Origin: Chitinophaga flava
Lineage (GTDB): Bacteria; Bacteroidota; Bacteroidia; Chitinophagales; Chitinophagaceae
Assembly (NCBI RefSeq): GCF_003308995.1
Contig: NZ_QFFJ01000002.1
Location: 1,984,001-2,048,000, forward strand
Reading direction: 5' to 3'
Length of the DNA: 64,000 nucleotides
A program made the translations under genes and the position numbers. The notes beneath the pieces were generated by a model. That model was not told the DNA's origin and did no database searches. It saw nothing but the letters and a program-made list of their open reading frames with translations. Each line of letters begins with the position of its first letter. Position 1 is the first letter of the stretch. Positions 28,552 to 37,549 of the stretch are shown here, in pieces.

Positions 28552-29073
28552 ATGCATGTTGGTATGTTACAATTTGAATCAGGCATATATCATATACGTC
28601 AGCTGTTACCAGCAGAAGCGCCACTTTATAAGACCATGCGGCTGGAAGCCTTACTGCAGGAGGCAGGCATGTTCCGGAGTAAGTATCCTCCCGAGGTTGC
28701 TTTGACGGATGAGCAATGGCAGGAGCAGATAACGGATGCCGATAAGGCTGTTTTTGGCCTTTTTGCGGGCGATGAGATGATTGGTATTACCAGGATAATT
28801 TTGAGGGGAGAACAGGGAGAAGAAGGTTATCTGGGGCAGTCATATATCCGTAAAGCATACCGTGGAAAAGGGCTTTCAGACCTGTTGTATAAAATAAGGA
28901 TGGCCTGGGCGGCTGAACATCGGCTAAAACGGGTGTGGGTTAGCCATCGGGAAAGTAATGTAGCATCGAGGGCGGCTAATCAACGTTTTGGGTTTGTATA
29001 CAGTCACCGGGAGTCCTGCCACTGGCAGGATGGACAGACAGAAGATGTATTGTATTATGTGCTTGAATTGTAA
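28552..29073 (+). CDS. GNAT-family N-acetyltransferase
   Basis: A 173-residue protein with the GNAT fold: substrate-side helices at 20-55, strand FGLFAGDEMIGITRI, the acetyl-CoA pyrophosphate motif in YIRKAYRGKGLSDLLY (RGKG, Q/RxxGxG/A-like), and the late motif SNVASRAANQRFGF. The family moves acetyl from acetyl-CoA to an amine on a small molecule, antibiotic or protein N-terminus. Nothing specifies the acceptor here. An alternative start at the Met four codons later is possible. Confidence 0.88.
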   Translation: MHVGMLQFESGIYHIRQLLPAEAPLYKTMRLEALLQEAGMFRSKYPPEVALTDEQWQEQITDADKAVFGLFAGDEMIGITRIILRGEQGEEGYLGQSYIRKAYRGKGLSDLLYKIRMAWAAEHRLKRVWVSHRESNVASRAANQRFGFVYSHRESCHWQDGQTEDVLYYVLEL

Positions 29074-29389
29074 AAGCTGGATAAGAACTTCACCTGATAA
29101 GGATGGCATTATCTGCTGGAGTTGTAAAGGAAGATAATGTTTCCTTGTTTACCTGCCGCATCAAAGCCTCTTAGGACACCTGTGTCGTGAACAAAAAATG
29201 TCCATCAGCCTGGTAAATGTTTTTCCAGGCAAGTAAATAAACCCGCTCCCGGACATATATGGTTGGTGAACGGAAACTTCTTTTGCAGAGAATGCTTACG
29301 TCCTTTTAGGCGTATTCGCTCTTTTCATTTTTCCTTTTGATTTATCAAAAAAGAAGTTATATTGAGCCACATTATCTGTTTTTTTCTTT
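29074..29389. other. Intergenic stretch, nothing recognised
   Basis: No ORF, tRNA or clear terminator was found between the GNAT stop and the operator/promoter region of the ROK gene. The last part is T-rich. Confidence 0.4.
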
Positions 29390-29460
29390 GCTAAAACGAT
29401 TTATTTGACATATTGTCAACCAAACAATCTTATATTTGTCGAAAGCTAAAACGATTTAGC
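29390..29460 (+). promoter_or_regulatory. Promoter with two LacI-type operators
   Basis: GCTAAAACGATTTA occurs twice, at 29390-29403 and 29445-29458, 55 bp apart. The second copy is a full palindrome with a central CG (GCTAAA-ACGA-TTTAGC, to 29460), the form typical of LacI/GalR operators. Between them are TTGACA (29405-29410) and TATATTTG (29431-29438), a good match to the Bacteroidota -33/-7 promoter with 20-bp spacing. TTGACATATTGTCAA is itself a palindrome. Operators flanking a promoter suggest repression, possibly with looping. The ROK gene starts 26 bp downstream. Confidence 0.7.
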
Positions 29461-29485
29461 CTAAATCTATTATTTTAATTCATTT

Positions 29486-30352
29486 ATGAAAAGTTCCATG
29501 GCATTAGGAATTGATATCGGCGGGTCCCATATCACAGCAGCATTAGTTAACCTGGAGACAAGGACGATAGATACTCATTCCTGGAACCGTACGCGTGTCA
29601 ATTCACAAGGAACCGCAACGGAGATAATTGACGCATGGGCGGCAGTGATTAATGAAGCTTTCAGGGACATCCAACCCGAAAGCAGATATATCGGTATCGG
29701 TATGCCCGGACCGTTTGACTATCAGGCTGGCATCAGCATGATGAAAGGTCAGCATAAATATGATGCCCTCTACAACCTGAACGTAAAAAACATGCTGGCT
29801 GCAAAACTGCAGCTGGATCCTTCCATGATACGTTTTATCAACGACGCAGGCTGCTTCCTGCAAGGTGAAGTATTTAGCGGCGCAGCCCGCAATTATCAGC
29901 ATGTAATCGGACTCACCCTGGGCACCGGTCTCGGTTCTGCTACCTATCATGGTGGACAGGCCCAGGACGCTGACCGCTGGTGTTCTCCTTTCCTCGACGG
30001 TATGGCAGAAGACTACCTGTCTACCCGCTGGTTCGTAAAGCGATACCAGGAACTGTCCGGTACCGCTGTAAAAGATGTAAAAGAACTAATTACCTATATA
30101 GACAGCGATAGCAGGGTACAACAGGTATTCGATGAATTCGCACATAACCTGGCCACTTTCCTGATCGACTTTATCAAAGCTGAATCACCCGAAGCTGTTG
30201 TGATCGGCGGTAATATCGCCCAGGCTTCTCAACTGTTCTTCCCGGCTGTAATCCGGGAACTGGAAAAGGCGCATTATCACACTCCGTTACTGGTGGCCGC
30301 ACTCGGCGAAAAAGCAGCAATCATCGGCGCTGCCAGCATCTGGTACGAATAA
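29486..30352 (+). CDS. ROK-family sugar kinase-like protein
   Basis: A 288-residue protein with the actin/hexokinase-like ATPase fold: phosphate-1 motif LGIDIGGSHITAAL at the N-terminus, INDAGCFLQGE (catalytic Asp) near residue 118, phosphate-2 LTLGTGLGSA near 142, and the adenosine motif AVVIGGNIAQAS near 245. It lacks the zinc motif CxCGxxGCxE that most ROK kinases and repressors have; the corresponding region reads DADRWCSPFLDG. It has no helix-turn-helix, so it is an enzyme-type ROK, probably phosphorylating a hexose or amino sugar. LacI-type operators upstream indicate sugar-responsive expression. Confidence 0.88.
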   Translation: MKSSMALGIDIGGSHITAALVNLETRTIDTHSWNRTRVNSQGTATEIIDAWAAVINEAFRDIQPESRYIGIGMPGPFDYQAGISMMKGQHKYDALYNLNVKNMLAAKLQLDPSMIRFINDAGCFLQGEVFSGAARNYQHVIGLTLGTGLGSATYHGGQAQDADRWCSPFLDGMAEDYLSTRWFVKRYQELSGTAVKDVKELITYIDSDSRVQQVFDEFAHNLATFLIDFIKAESPEAVVIGGNIAQASQLFFPAVIRELEKAHYHTPLLVAALGEKAAIIGAASIWYE

Positions 30353-30358
30353 CATCAT

Positions 30359-30560
30359 CCCAGGACTAAAGTCCTGGGCTAAGTTCGGGGCGCTGAGTCC
30401 AGTGCTTAAATCCAGGACTTTAGTAACATCACACTATTATGATATCTCAGGAGATTCCCAAATACTACTATTACGGCATCTCAGGAGATTTCCAATACAG
30501 TGCAGCCAGCATCCGATAGGAGTAACATCATCAAAAATAGCCCAGGACTTTAGTCCTGGG
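30359..30560. repeat. Cluster of REP-like palindromes
   Basis: Two perfect palindromes, CCCAGGAC-TAAA-GTCCTGGG (30359-30378) and CCCAGGAC-TTTA-GTCCTGGG (30541-30560), bracket a half-site (CCAGGACTTTAGT, 30412-30424) and two copies of ATCTCAGGAGAT (30444-30455 and 30478-30489). A short GTAACATCA-like word recurs three times. There is no T-tract after the hairpins, so they are not simple terminators. This looks like a compact array of dispersed intergenic palindromic units. Confidence 0.65.
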
Positions 30561-30563
30561 CAA

Positions 30564-30902
30564 CTGGATAAGCGTACGCAATACGCTTTGCTGCAGGGCT
30601 TCTGCATAAAATCATCTCAAAAAATTATATAAAAAACACAGGGCTTTTTCATCTTCCAAAATCCTGACAAAAAAACAGGAGAGGAGTGTGTAATGCCCGC
30701 GCTGGTCCTCATTTCTGTACATTAACCCAACGCCGGCCACCTATCGGGGCTGTTAGTACTCCTTTTGCCGCTTATCACTATTTCAAGCCGCTCCGCTTGC
30801 ATATGCCCCCCTGACTTTCTATCTTACTACCATTCAACCAGGAGCTTATTATACAGTGAACATCTAACGGAGATCTATACACGTATTCAATCAAACATCT
30901 AT
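30564..30902. other. Intergenic region before the oxidoreductase operon
   Basis: This 339-bp stretch has no convincing ORF. In-frame codons upstream of 30903 are open but encode no plausible N-terminus, and the Tat signal begins at the ATG at 30903. No clear promoter was found. Confidence 0.4.
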
Positions 30903-32174
30903 ATGGCAAAACAAAACAGCGATTCAAGGCGGGCGTTCCTTAAAAATTCCCTGGGAGCGCTAGCTGCTTTCACTATTGTTCCAAGGCATGTGCTGGGACG
31001 CGGTTATCTCGCGCCCAGTGATCAGCTTACCAAAGCCGTGATTGGCACCGGCGGTATGGGGCGTGGCCATTTTGGTTATGCCGGTACCCGTGTGGTAGCC
31101 ATTTGCGACGTTGACCGCAATCACCTCAAACTGGGCATGGACCAGCTGGGAGACAAAGGTGTCAAAACATTTTCCGACTATAGGGAAGTGATCACCCTCC
31201 CCGAAGTAGATATCGTACACGTAGCTACTCCGCCACACTGGCATGGTATTATCGCTGCCGATGCTGCCCGCGCGGGTAAGGACATATGGTGCGAAAAACC
31301 GATGACAGCTACCATCGGTGAAGGCAAACGCCTCGTGGAAGCAGTGCAGCAACATGGCCGTATCTTCCGCCTCAATACCTGGTTCCGTTTCGAAGACCGC
31401 TTCTATGGCATGGGCACCACGGTAAAACCCATTAAAAAACTGGTGGAGAGCGGTCTGCTTGGATGGCCGCTGAAAGTCACCGTCAGCAAACATACCGGCT
31501 TCGACTGGAAATTTTTCTGGGTAGGCAAAACCAACCTCGACACCATGCCCGTTCCCAAAGAACTTGACTATGATATGTGGCTTGGACCCGCACCGTTCCG
31601 CCCCTACAACCCGCACCGCGTACACCAGACCTTCCGTGGCTATTGGGACTACGACGGCGGTGGCCTCGGTGATATGGGACAACACTATCTTGACCCCATT
31701 CAGTATTTCCTCGGTAAAGATGATACCAGCCCTGTAAGCGTGGAAGTTGATGCCCCGCAACAACATCCCGATGCCGTAGGCACCTGGAGAAGGATCACCT
31801 ACACTTACGCCGACGGCTGTCAGATTATTCTCGATGGAGAAGGAAAAGATGAAAAAGCGGCTTATATAGAAGGTCCCAAAGGAAAACTGTACCCCGGCTT
31901 TAAATCAGATATCCCGGATCTGGAGAAAAAGCTGGCTGCCTTCCCCGATCCTGCACCACAACAAACCGACTTCGTAGATGCTGTGAAAAACCGTAAGAAA
32001 TTTGCACTCAACGAAGAAAACGGTCACCGCTCCTGCACCCTCGTCAACATGGGTAAAATAGCGCTTCGCCTGAACCGCTCCCTCCAGTTTGACCCGGTGA
32101 AACAGGAATTCATCAACGACGCAGGCGCCAATGCCCTGATATTCCAACCCATGCGCGGCCCCTGGACCATCTAA
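30903..32174 (+). CDS. Tat-exported Gfo/Idh/MocA oxidoreductase
   Basis: A 423-residue protein from the ATG at 30903, chosen because SRRAFLKNSLGALAAF (residues about 8-23) is a classic twin-arginine signal. The Rossmann motif VIGTGGMGRGHF follows, then ATPPHWHGIIAADAARAGKDIW and the CEKPM loop (EKP lysine) that marks the family. The C-terminal domain carries GGGLGDMGQHYLDP. Such enzymes use tightly bound NAD to oxidise a sugar hydroxyl, commonly at C3, or to exchange redox between sugars. Only 24 bp separate it from the DUF1080 protein, so oxidation of a glycan to a 3-keto form followed by hydrolysis is a reasonable pathway. Confidence 0.9.
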   Translation: MAKQNSDSRRAFLKNSLGALAAFTIVPRHVLGRGYLAPSDQLTKAVIGTGGMGRGHFGYAGTRVVAICDVDRNHLKLGMDQLGDKGVKTFSDYREVITLPEVDIVHVATPPHWHGIIAADAARAGKDIWCEKPMTATIGEGKRLVEAVQQHGRIFRLNTWFRFEDRFYGMGTTVKPIKKLVESGLLGWPLKVTVSKHTGFDWKFFWVGKTNLDTMPVPKELDYDMWLGPAPFRPYNPHRVHQTFRGYWDYDGGGLGDMGQHYLDPIQYFLGKDDTSPVSVEVDAPQQHPDAVGTWRRITYTYADGCQIILDGEGKDEKAAYIEGPKGKLYPGFKSDIPDLEKKLAAFPDPAPQQTDFVDAVKNRKKFALNEENGHRSCTLVNMGKIALRLNRSLQFDPVKQEFINDAGANALIFQPMRGPWTI

Positions 32175-32198
32175 TATTACAAGTAAGAAACAGCATCA

Positions 32199-35100
32199 AT
32201 GAAAAAGATATTACACATACTTATCGCACTGCTGGTGGGCTGGAACAGCCTGGCCCTGGCCCAGGGCCCTTCAGACCAGCGAGCCTTTCATACCAAAATT
32301 GCTGATGTGCTGGCGCTGATGCCTGCCTCTAATAAAGAGCAGTTCAATACCAACATGGAAGCGATTGCCGCACTCGGACAGGATGGCGTGACCACCATCG
32401 CCGGTATGCTGGCTCCACAGGGCAAAGGCGACAATACCCAGTTGCAGTATGCGCTGGCGGGTTATGCCTATTACGTTACACAACCTGGTAAGGAAGCCAA
32501 ACGTAAAGAAGCCGCCGCTGCTTTCTGCAAAGCCATCAACAAAACCACCGATCCGGAAAACAAAGTATTCCTGATCACCCAACTGCAGACCACCGGCGAT
32601 AATGACGCGGTGAGCACCCTGCAGCCACTGCTGGCTGCGGATCGTTTCTGCGATCCTGCTGCCCGTGTGCTGGTGAAAATAAATACGCCTGCTGCCCAGC
32701 AGGCATTACTGGGCGCTCTGTCTACTGCCAGTGCGGCCAATCGTATTACGCTTACAGAAGCGTTGGGGGATGCCCGTTATACTGCTGCAGTACCGGCTAT
32801 CACCGCGCAACTGGGCAACACCGACAAAAAGCTGGTGAAAGTGTCTCAGTATGCGCTGGCACAGATTGCTGATCCTTCGGCTGCGACTGTGCTGGGTAAT
32901 GGTGCCGCTAAAGCAGGCTATACATACGATGTTACCGATGCTACCTCTTCTTATCTGTACTATGCAGGACAGCTGGCCGCCAACGGCAATAAAGCTGCTG
33001 CACAGAAAATAGCAGAAGCCCTCGTAAAACAATGTGCTGCAGATGCGCAGGTACATACCCGTACAGCAGGACTTAAACTGCTGACCGATATCCTTGGGGA
33101 AAAAAGCATGCTCTGGGTAAGCCAGGCCGTTGCAGGTAAAAACAATGAATACCGCGATGCTGCATTGAAATTTGCCGCACCCTTTGCTGCAGCCACTTCT
33201 GTGGTGTGGCAGACACAACTGAAAAAATCCTCCGATGATACCAAAGCGGCTATCATCGGTATGTTGGGAGAAAACAAGGTGAAATCTGCACTGTCTACCG
33301 TAAGTGGATATACGAAAAACGGTAATGAAGCCGTAAGGCTCGCTGCCATCGCAGCTGCTGCCAGGATTGGCGAAACAGCCACCCTGCCTGCATTGCTGGA
33401 TATCATGAAAACAGGTTCTGCTGCAGATATCAATGCTGTAAAGACAGCCCTGCGACTGATGCCCGGCAATGAAGTGGTACAGCAGTCCGGCGCAGTACTG
33501 GCAGCTATGCCTGCTCCTGCACAAACAGCGCTGCTCGAAGTGCTGGCCGCCCGCAAAGCAGACAGCCGCGTAAATGATGTACTGGCCCTGACCACCAGCA
33601 ATAACGCTGACGTGAAAGCTGCAGCCATGGCTGCCCTGAAAGATGTGGCCAGCAAAAACAACACCCCTGCATTATTCGCACTGTTGAACAACGCCGGCTC
33701 CCAGCAGGAAATCAATCATATCCAGACAGCCCTGATCAATGCAGGTGCTACCAGCGATGATGTGTTGCCGCTGATGAAACAGGCGTCTGCTGCCAACCAG
33801 TCCCGTTATCTGGGTGTACTGGCAGGTATCGGTCAGCCTTCCGCACTGGAACCGGTGATGAATGCCTTTACTACCGGCAACGCAGCTACGAAAAAAGAAG
33901 CAATAGCTGCCCTGGTAGACTGGAAAAATGCTGCCGCTGCACCCGCCCTGCTGAAAATAGCCCGTGATCCTGCCAACAGCGACTATCGTGAGCAGGCACT
34001 GGCTGGTTATATTGCCCTCACCAAAAAATCAGGGTATCCTGCAGAACAGAAAGTGCTGATGCTGCGTAACGCTATGGAGTTGAATCCTTCCGCGCCGCTG
34101 CAGAATCAGATCCTGTCTGGTGTGGAACAATGCAAAACTTTCCCAGCCCTGCTGTTTGCTGGTGAATACCTGGATAACTCTGCCGTACAACAGAATGCTG
34201 CAATGGCTGTCATGAACATCGCCCTTGCCAATAAATCCTACAACGGTGCCCTCGTTCGCCAGCTGCTCGAAAAAACCAGCAATGTGCTGAAAGGTGGTGA
34301 TGCAGATTATCAGCGTCAGTCGATCCGTAAATACCTCGCTGAAATGCCTGCCGGCGATGGCTTCGTGGCAATGTTCAACGGCAAGGACCTCAGTGGCTGG
34401 AAAGGCCTCGTGGAAAACCCTGTCGCCCGCGCCAAAATGGACGCTAAAACCCTCGCCAAAGCACAGGATAAAGCCAATGAAGCCATGCGCAAAGGCTGGT
34501 CTGTAAAAGACGGTCTGCTGATCTTCAACGGTCAGGGTGATAATCTCTGCACTGAAAAAAAATATGGTGACTTCGAAATGCTCGTAGACTGGAAAATCAC
34601 TGCCAATGGCGATGCCGGCATCTACCTCCGTGGATCACCCCAGGTACAGATCTGGGACACTTCCCGCATCGATGTAGGTGCACAAGTGGGCTCCGGTGGC
34701 CTCTACAACAACCAGCAAAACGAAAGCAAACCACTCAAACTGGCTGACAACGCCATCGGTGAATGGAACCACTTCCGCATCATTATGAAAGGTGACCGCG
34801 TAACCGTTTATCTCAACGGCGTACAGGTAACCGACAACACCATCCTCGAAAACTACTGGGACCGCGGCCTGCCTATCTTCCCCGAAGAACAGATTGAACT
34901 GCAGGCACATGGCACCTATGTAGCCTACCGTAACCTGTACATCAAGGAGTTACCCCGTGTAAAACCTTATGTATTAAACGATGAAGAGAAAAAAGCAGGT
35001 TACAAAGTAATATTCGATGGCACCAACATGCACGAATGGACCGGCAATACCAAAGATTATGTAATTGATAACGGAGACCTGGTGATCTATCCTACCAATG

Positions 35101-35570
35101 GTGGTCACGGTAACCTCTATACGAAAAAAGAGTATCGCAACTTCTCCTTCCGTTTCGAATTCCAGCTTACTCCCGGCGCCAACAACGGTCTGGGTGTACG
35201 TGCTCCGCTCACCGGCGACGCAGCCTATGAAGGCATGGAATTACAGATCCTGGACAACGAGGCCGATATCTATAAAGATCTGCATGTATATCAATATCAT
35301 GGCTCTGTATACGGTGTAATCCCTGCAAAGAGAGGTTACCTCAAACCAGTAGGAGAGTGGAACTATGAAGAGGCGATCGTAGAGGGTACCCATATCAAAG
35401 TGATTCTCAATGGTACTGTGATCCTCGATGGTGATATCGCGGAAGCCCGTGAAAAAGGTACGCTGGACCATAAACAACATCCCGGCCTGAAAAATGAAAC
35501 CGGCCATATCGGTTTCCTGGGACATGGATCTATCGTACGTTTCCGGAATATCCGTGTGAAGGAACTGTAA
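32199..35570 (+). CDS. HEAT-repeat protein with two DUF1080 (3-keto-glycoside hydrolase-like) domains
   Basis: A 1123-residue exported protein with signal peptide KILHILIALLVGWNSLALA. Residues about 35-700 are Ala-rich helical HEAT-like repeats. Two lectin-like DUF1080 domains follow: one from about 721 (MFNGKDLSGWKG ... DAGIYLRGSPQVQIWD) and one from about 936 (IFDGTNMHEWTGN ... NNGLGVRAPLTGDAAYEG). DUF1080 proteins have been shown to cleave 3-keto-glucosides or bind glycans. Having two domains on a HEAT scaffold suggests one catalytic and one binding copy, which cannot be decided here. It is the second gene of an operon with a Tat-exported sugar oxidoreductase and is followed by a terminator. 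Confidence 0.88.
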   Translation: MKKILHILIALLVGWNSLALAQGPSDQRAFHTKIADVLALMPASNKEQFNTNMEAIAALGQDGVTTIAGMLAPQGKGDNTQLQYALAGYAYYVTQPGKEAKRKEAAAAFCKAINKTTDPENKVFLITQLQTTGDNDAVSTLQPLLAADRFCDPAARVLVKINTPAAQQALLGALSTASAANRITLTEALGDARYTAAVPAITAQLGNTDKKLVKVSQYALAQIADPSAATVLGNGAAKAGYTYDVTDATSSYLYYAGQLAANGNKAAAQKIAEALVKQCAADAQVHTRTAGLKLLTDILGEKSMLWVSQAVAGKNNEYRDAALKFAAPFAAATSVVWQTQLKKSSDDTKAAIIGMLGENKVKSALSTVSGYTKNGNEAVRLAAIAAAARIGETATLPALLDIMKTGSAADINAVKTALRLMPGNEVVQQSGAVLAAMPAPAQTALLEVLAARKADSRVNDVLALTTSNNADVKAAAMAALKDVASKNNTPALFALLNNAGSQQEINHIQTALINAGATSDDVLPLMKQASAANQSRYLGVLAGIGQPSALEPVMNAFTTGNAATKKEAIAALVDWKNAAAAPALLKIARDPANSDYREQALAGYIALTKKSGYPAEQKVLMLRNAMELNPSAPLQNQILSGVEQCKTFPALLFAGEYLDNSAVQQNAAMAVMNIALANKSYNGALVRQLLEKTSNVLKGGDADYQRQSIRKYLAEMPAGDGFVAMFNGKDLSGWKGLVENPVARAKMDAKTLAKAQDKANEAMRKGWSVKDGLLIFNGQGDNLCTEKKYGDFEMLVDWKITANGDAGIYLRGSPQVQIWDTSRIDVGAQVGSGGLYNNQQNESKPLKLADNAIGEWNHFRIIMKGDRVTVYLNGVQVTDNTILENYWDRGLPIFPEEQIELQAHGTYVAYRNLYIKELPRVKPYVLNDEEKKAGYKVIFDGTNMHEWTGNTKDYVIDNGDLVIYPTNGGHGNLYTKKEYRNFSFRFEFQLTPGANNGLGVRAPLTGDAAYEGMELQILDNEADIYKDLHVYQYHGSVYGVIPAKRGYLKPVGEWNYEEAIVEGTHIKVILNGTVILDGDIAEAREKGTLDHKQHPGLKNETGHIGFLGHGSIVRFRNIRVKEL

Positions 35571-35586
35571 AGAATTCTTTTCATGT

Positions 35587-35627
35587 AAAAACGCTTTGGC
35601 AATGTAGTTGTCAAAGCGTTTTTTTTA
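35587..35627 (+). terminator. Terminator after DUF1080 gene
   Basis: AAAACGCTTTG and CAAAGCGTTTT pair over a loop of about 13 bases, followed by a T-run (TTTTTTTT). It starts about 17 bp after the stop codon. Confidence 0.85.
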
Positions 35628-35691
35628 TCAAGTATGTTGTTCACACAAATAGGGGATGTACTTTACTCAGAAGCTATCATACTTTTAGTAT

Positions 35692-36105
35692 ATGATAGAA
35701 AATAGGAAATTCAGTAAGGGCCTTAGTGTGCTGGTCCAGATAGTTTACATGCTATTGTTGAGTGGCTTTATCTATATTATGGTCACTGTAAAAAACTATT
35801 ATGTTACTGTAGGATGTTATGTTATTCTGCTGATGGGAATACTCTATCAAATCAGGAAAATAATCAAAGAAGATGATGGTGAGTGGCCAGAGAATAACTG
35901 GTGGTTGGGGGCAAGGACTGTAGGTTATTACATAGGTGTCTACATTTTTCTTTTTTGGGGAGAAAAGGATGCTTTTGAAGGCGTTTTTTTACTCGTTGTA
36001 AAGATAGCAGTAGGGATAGTGATGATGATTTATCCGGTTGTTCTTTGGCGAAGAACTGTTCAGATAAAGAAGAGGAGAGAAGCGGAGCAGGAAGAAGAAG
36101 CTTAA
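35692..36105 (+). CDS. Small four-helix membrane protein, unknown
   Basis: A 137-residue protein with about four hydrophobic helices (about 12-30, 36-53, 75-90, 98-118) and a highly charged C-terminal tail (KKRREAEQEEE). The family is not recognised. It stands alone between two terminators. Its AT-richer sequence and lack of partners leave its role open. Confidence 0.65.
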   Translation: MIENRKFSKGLSVLVQIVYMLLLSGFIYIMVTVKNYYVTVGCYVILLMGILYQIRKIIKEDDGEWPENNWWLGARTVGYYIGVYIFLFWGEKDAFEGVFLLVVKIAVGIVMMIYPVVLWRRTVQIKKRREAEQEEEA

Positions 36106-36132
36106 TACTTTTTATCAAAATGTTATTTAAAG

Positions 36133-36173
36133 ACCGGCACTATAGGGGGGCTCCTTATAGTGCCGGTTTTTTT
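36133..36173 (+). terminator. Terminator between convergent genes
   Basis: ACCGGCACTATA (36133-36144) and TATAGTGCCGGT (36156-36167) form a perfect 12-bp stem followed by TTTTTT on the plus strand. It may also slow minus-strand transcription of the peroxidase gene ending at 36182. Confidence 0.88.
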
Positions 36174-36181
36174 ATGACAGC

Positions 36182-37396
36182 TTATTTAAATGGATCTGAA
36201 TATTTCGGATCTGTGATCAGCTGCTGATCGGTCAGTGTATGCAGAAAAGCGATGATGTCACTTTTATCCTGGGAAGTTAACGGAATGCCTGGTTTACCTC
36301 CCTGGAAAAGCTGTATCCCGATATTCGGATTTTCTTTGGCCCCGGACTGATAATGATTCATGACTTCTTCCAGTGTGGCAAAGCGGCCGTCATGCATATA
36401 TGGTGCGGTGAGCGCCACATTGCGCAGGCTTGGGATTTTAAAGGTGCCCTGGTCGGCGGGTTTGTGGGTAATTTCCCCGATGCCTTTGTCGGTGTAGTCG
36501 GTTTCCAGGCCGTTGTTGGAACCGAAGCCTATATTGATACCGGTGTTGTCTGCGATCAGGAAAGTGGGTATCTTCCCGGTACCGGCATTATTCAGGTCGC
36601 TATGGCATTCAGCGCACATTTTGACCTGCATCAGGTGCAGCCCATTTTTCTCTGCTGCATTGAAGTTGCTGAAATTGCTGGCGATACCTTCATCGTATTT
36701 AGAGCGGAAGGAGACGATACTGCGTACAAACTGTGATAAGGCATTGGCAATCCTGGCGGAGGTAACGGCCTCACTGCCAAATGCCGCCTTAAACAGCGCA
36801 GGGTAATAGGAGATACCGCCAAGCTTTGATTCCAGCGCTGCTAGCGAGGGCATGCCCATTTCAATATGATCGAGTATAGGCATTAACGTTTGTGTTTCCA
36901 GGTCGGCTGCCCGCATATCCCAGAACATGGCTTTGGTGCCGGAGAAACGCATGTTGACAATAGTCATACTGTTGCGGCGGGTAACGCCGTTGTCAAAGCC
37001 GGATGACTGGGCTACGCCATCGGTGAAAGCCTTGTCCTGGTGGTGGCAGGAGCCACAGGAGCGGGTGTTGTTGACAGAAAGGACTTTGTCGTAAAACAAT
37101 ACCCTGCCTAAAGTGGCGCCGGCATTGGTGATAGGGTTGCCGGCCGGGGTAACGTCCAGTTCTGGTCGCAGGTTCAGGAAGGCCTGTATATAAGGTGGCA
37201 TGTTGTTACGGGTAGCAACGTAGTCGTACAGTGTACCTGGCAGGTTAGGGGTTCCGGGGGTAGCCGGAGTGCCAGGGGTAGTTGGCGGTGGTTTGGATGG
37301 CCCTTCGCCTGTCCCGGGTTTGTAGACATCATCATTTTTTTTACAGGCAGCTACGGTGAACAGCAATATGAGGGCGATAAAAAGCTTTTTGTTCAT
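36182..37396 (-). CDS. Di-haem cytochrome c peroxidase-like lipoprotein
   Basis: A 404-residue protein. The N-terminus is a lipoprotein signal (FTVAAC, Cys18), followed by a Pro/Thr/Gly linker repeating PGTP. Two c-type haem sites are present: CGSCH near residue 113 and CAECH near residue 260. The C-terminal YMHDGRFATLEEVMNHY is the conserved signature of CcpA/MauG-type di-haem peroxidases. It should sit at the outer membrane or periplasmic face and reduce peroxide or oxidise a partner protein. It has no MauG substrate gene nearby. It is divergent from the sigma factor at 37550. Confidence 0.92.
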   Translation of the reverse strand: MNKKLFIALILLFTVAACKKNDDVYKPGTGEGPSKPPPTTPGTPATPGTPNLPGTLYDYVATRNNMPPYIQAFLNLRPELDVTPAGNPITNAGATLGRVLFYDKVLSVNNTRSCGSCHHQDKAFTDGVAQSSGFDNGVTRRNSMTIVNMRFSGTKAMFWDMRAADLETQTLMPILDHIEMGMPSLAALESKLGGISYYPALFKAAFGSEAVTSARIANALSQFVRSIVSFRSKYDEGIASNFSNFNAAEKNGLHLMQVKMCAECHSDLNNAGTGKIPTFLIADNTGINIGFGSNNGLETDYTDKGIGEITHKPADQGTFKIPSLRNVALTAPYMHDGRFATLEEVMNHYQSGAKENPNIGIQLFQGGKPGIPLTSQDKSDIIAFLHTLTDQQLITDPKYSDPFK

Positions 37397-37549
37397 AGTT
37401 TCCTTGGTTTTGCTTTAATACACACTCAGGAGATTTTTCCCTTATGGAAAAAGAAATAAATTATTTTTGGCGCCGGTATAAGGGTTTTTTGAAGGTGGGG
37501 TGTATAGTTATAAGAAGCTATTGAAATAATCACGGTAAGCAGCTAACGA

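Noticed and set aside
30359..30560. Possible CRISPR array
   Set aside because: The palindromes are few, unequally spaced and of two types, with no regular spacers and no cas genes nearby.
30765..30902. Upstream extension of the Gfo/Idh gene
   Set aside because: The Tat signal starts at the ATG at 30903; the 46 upstream codons have no signal or family similarity.
32706..33715. Long minus-strand ORFs inside the HEAT/DUF1080 gene
   Set aside because: They mirror the Ala-rich HEAT coding sequence and show no family features.
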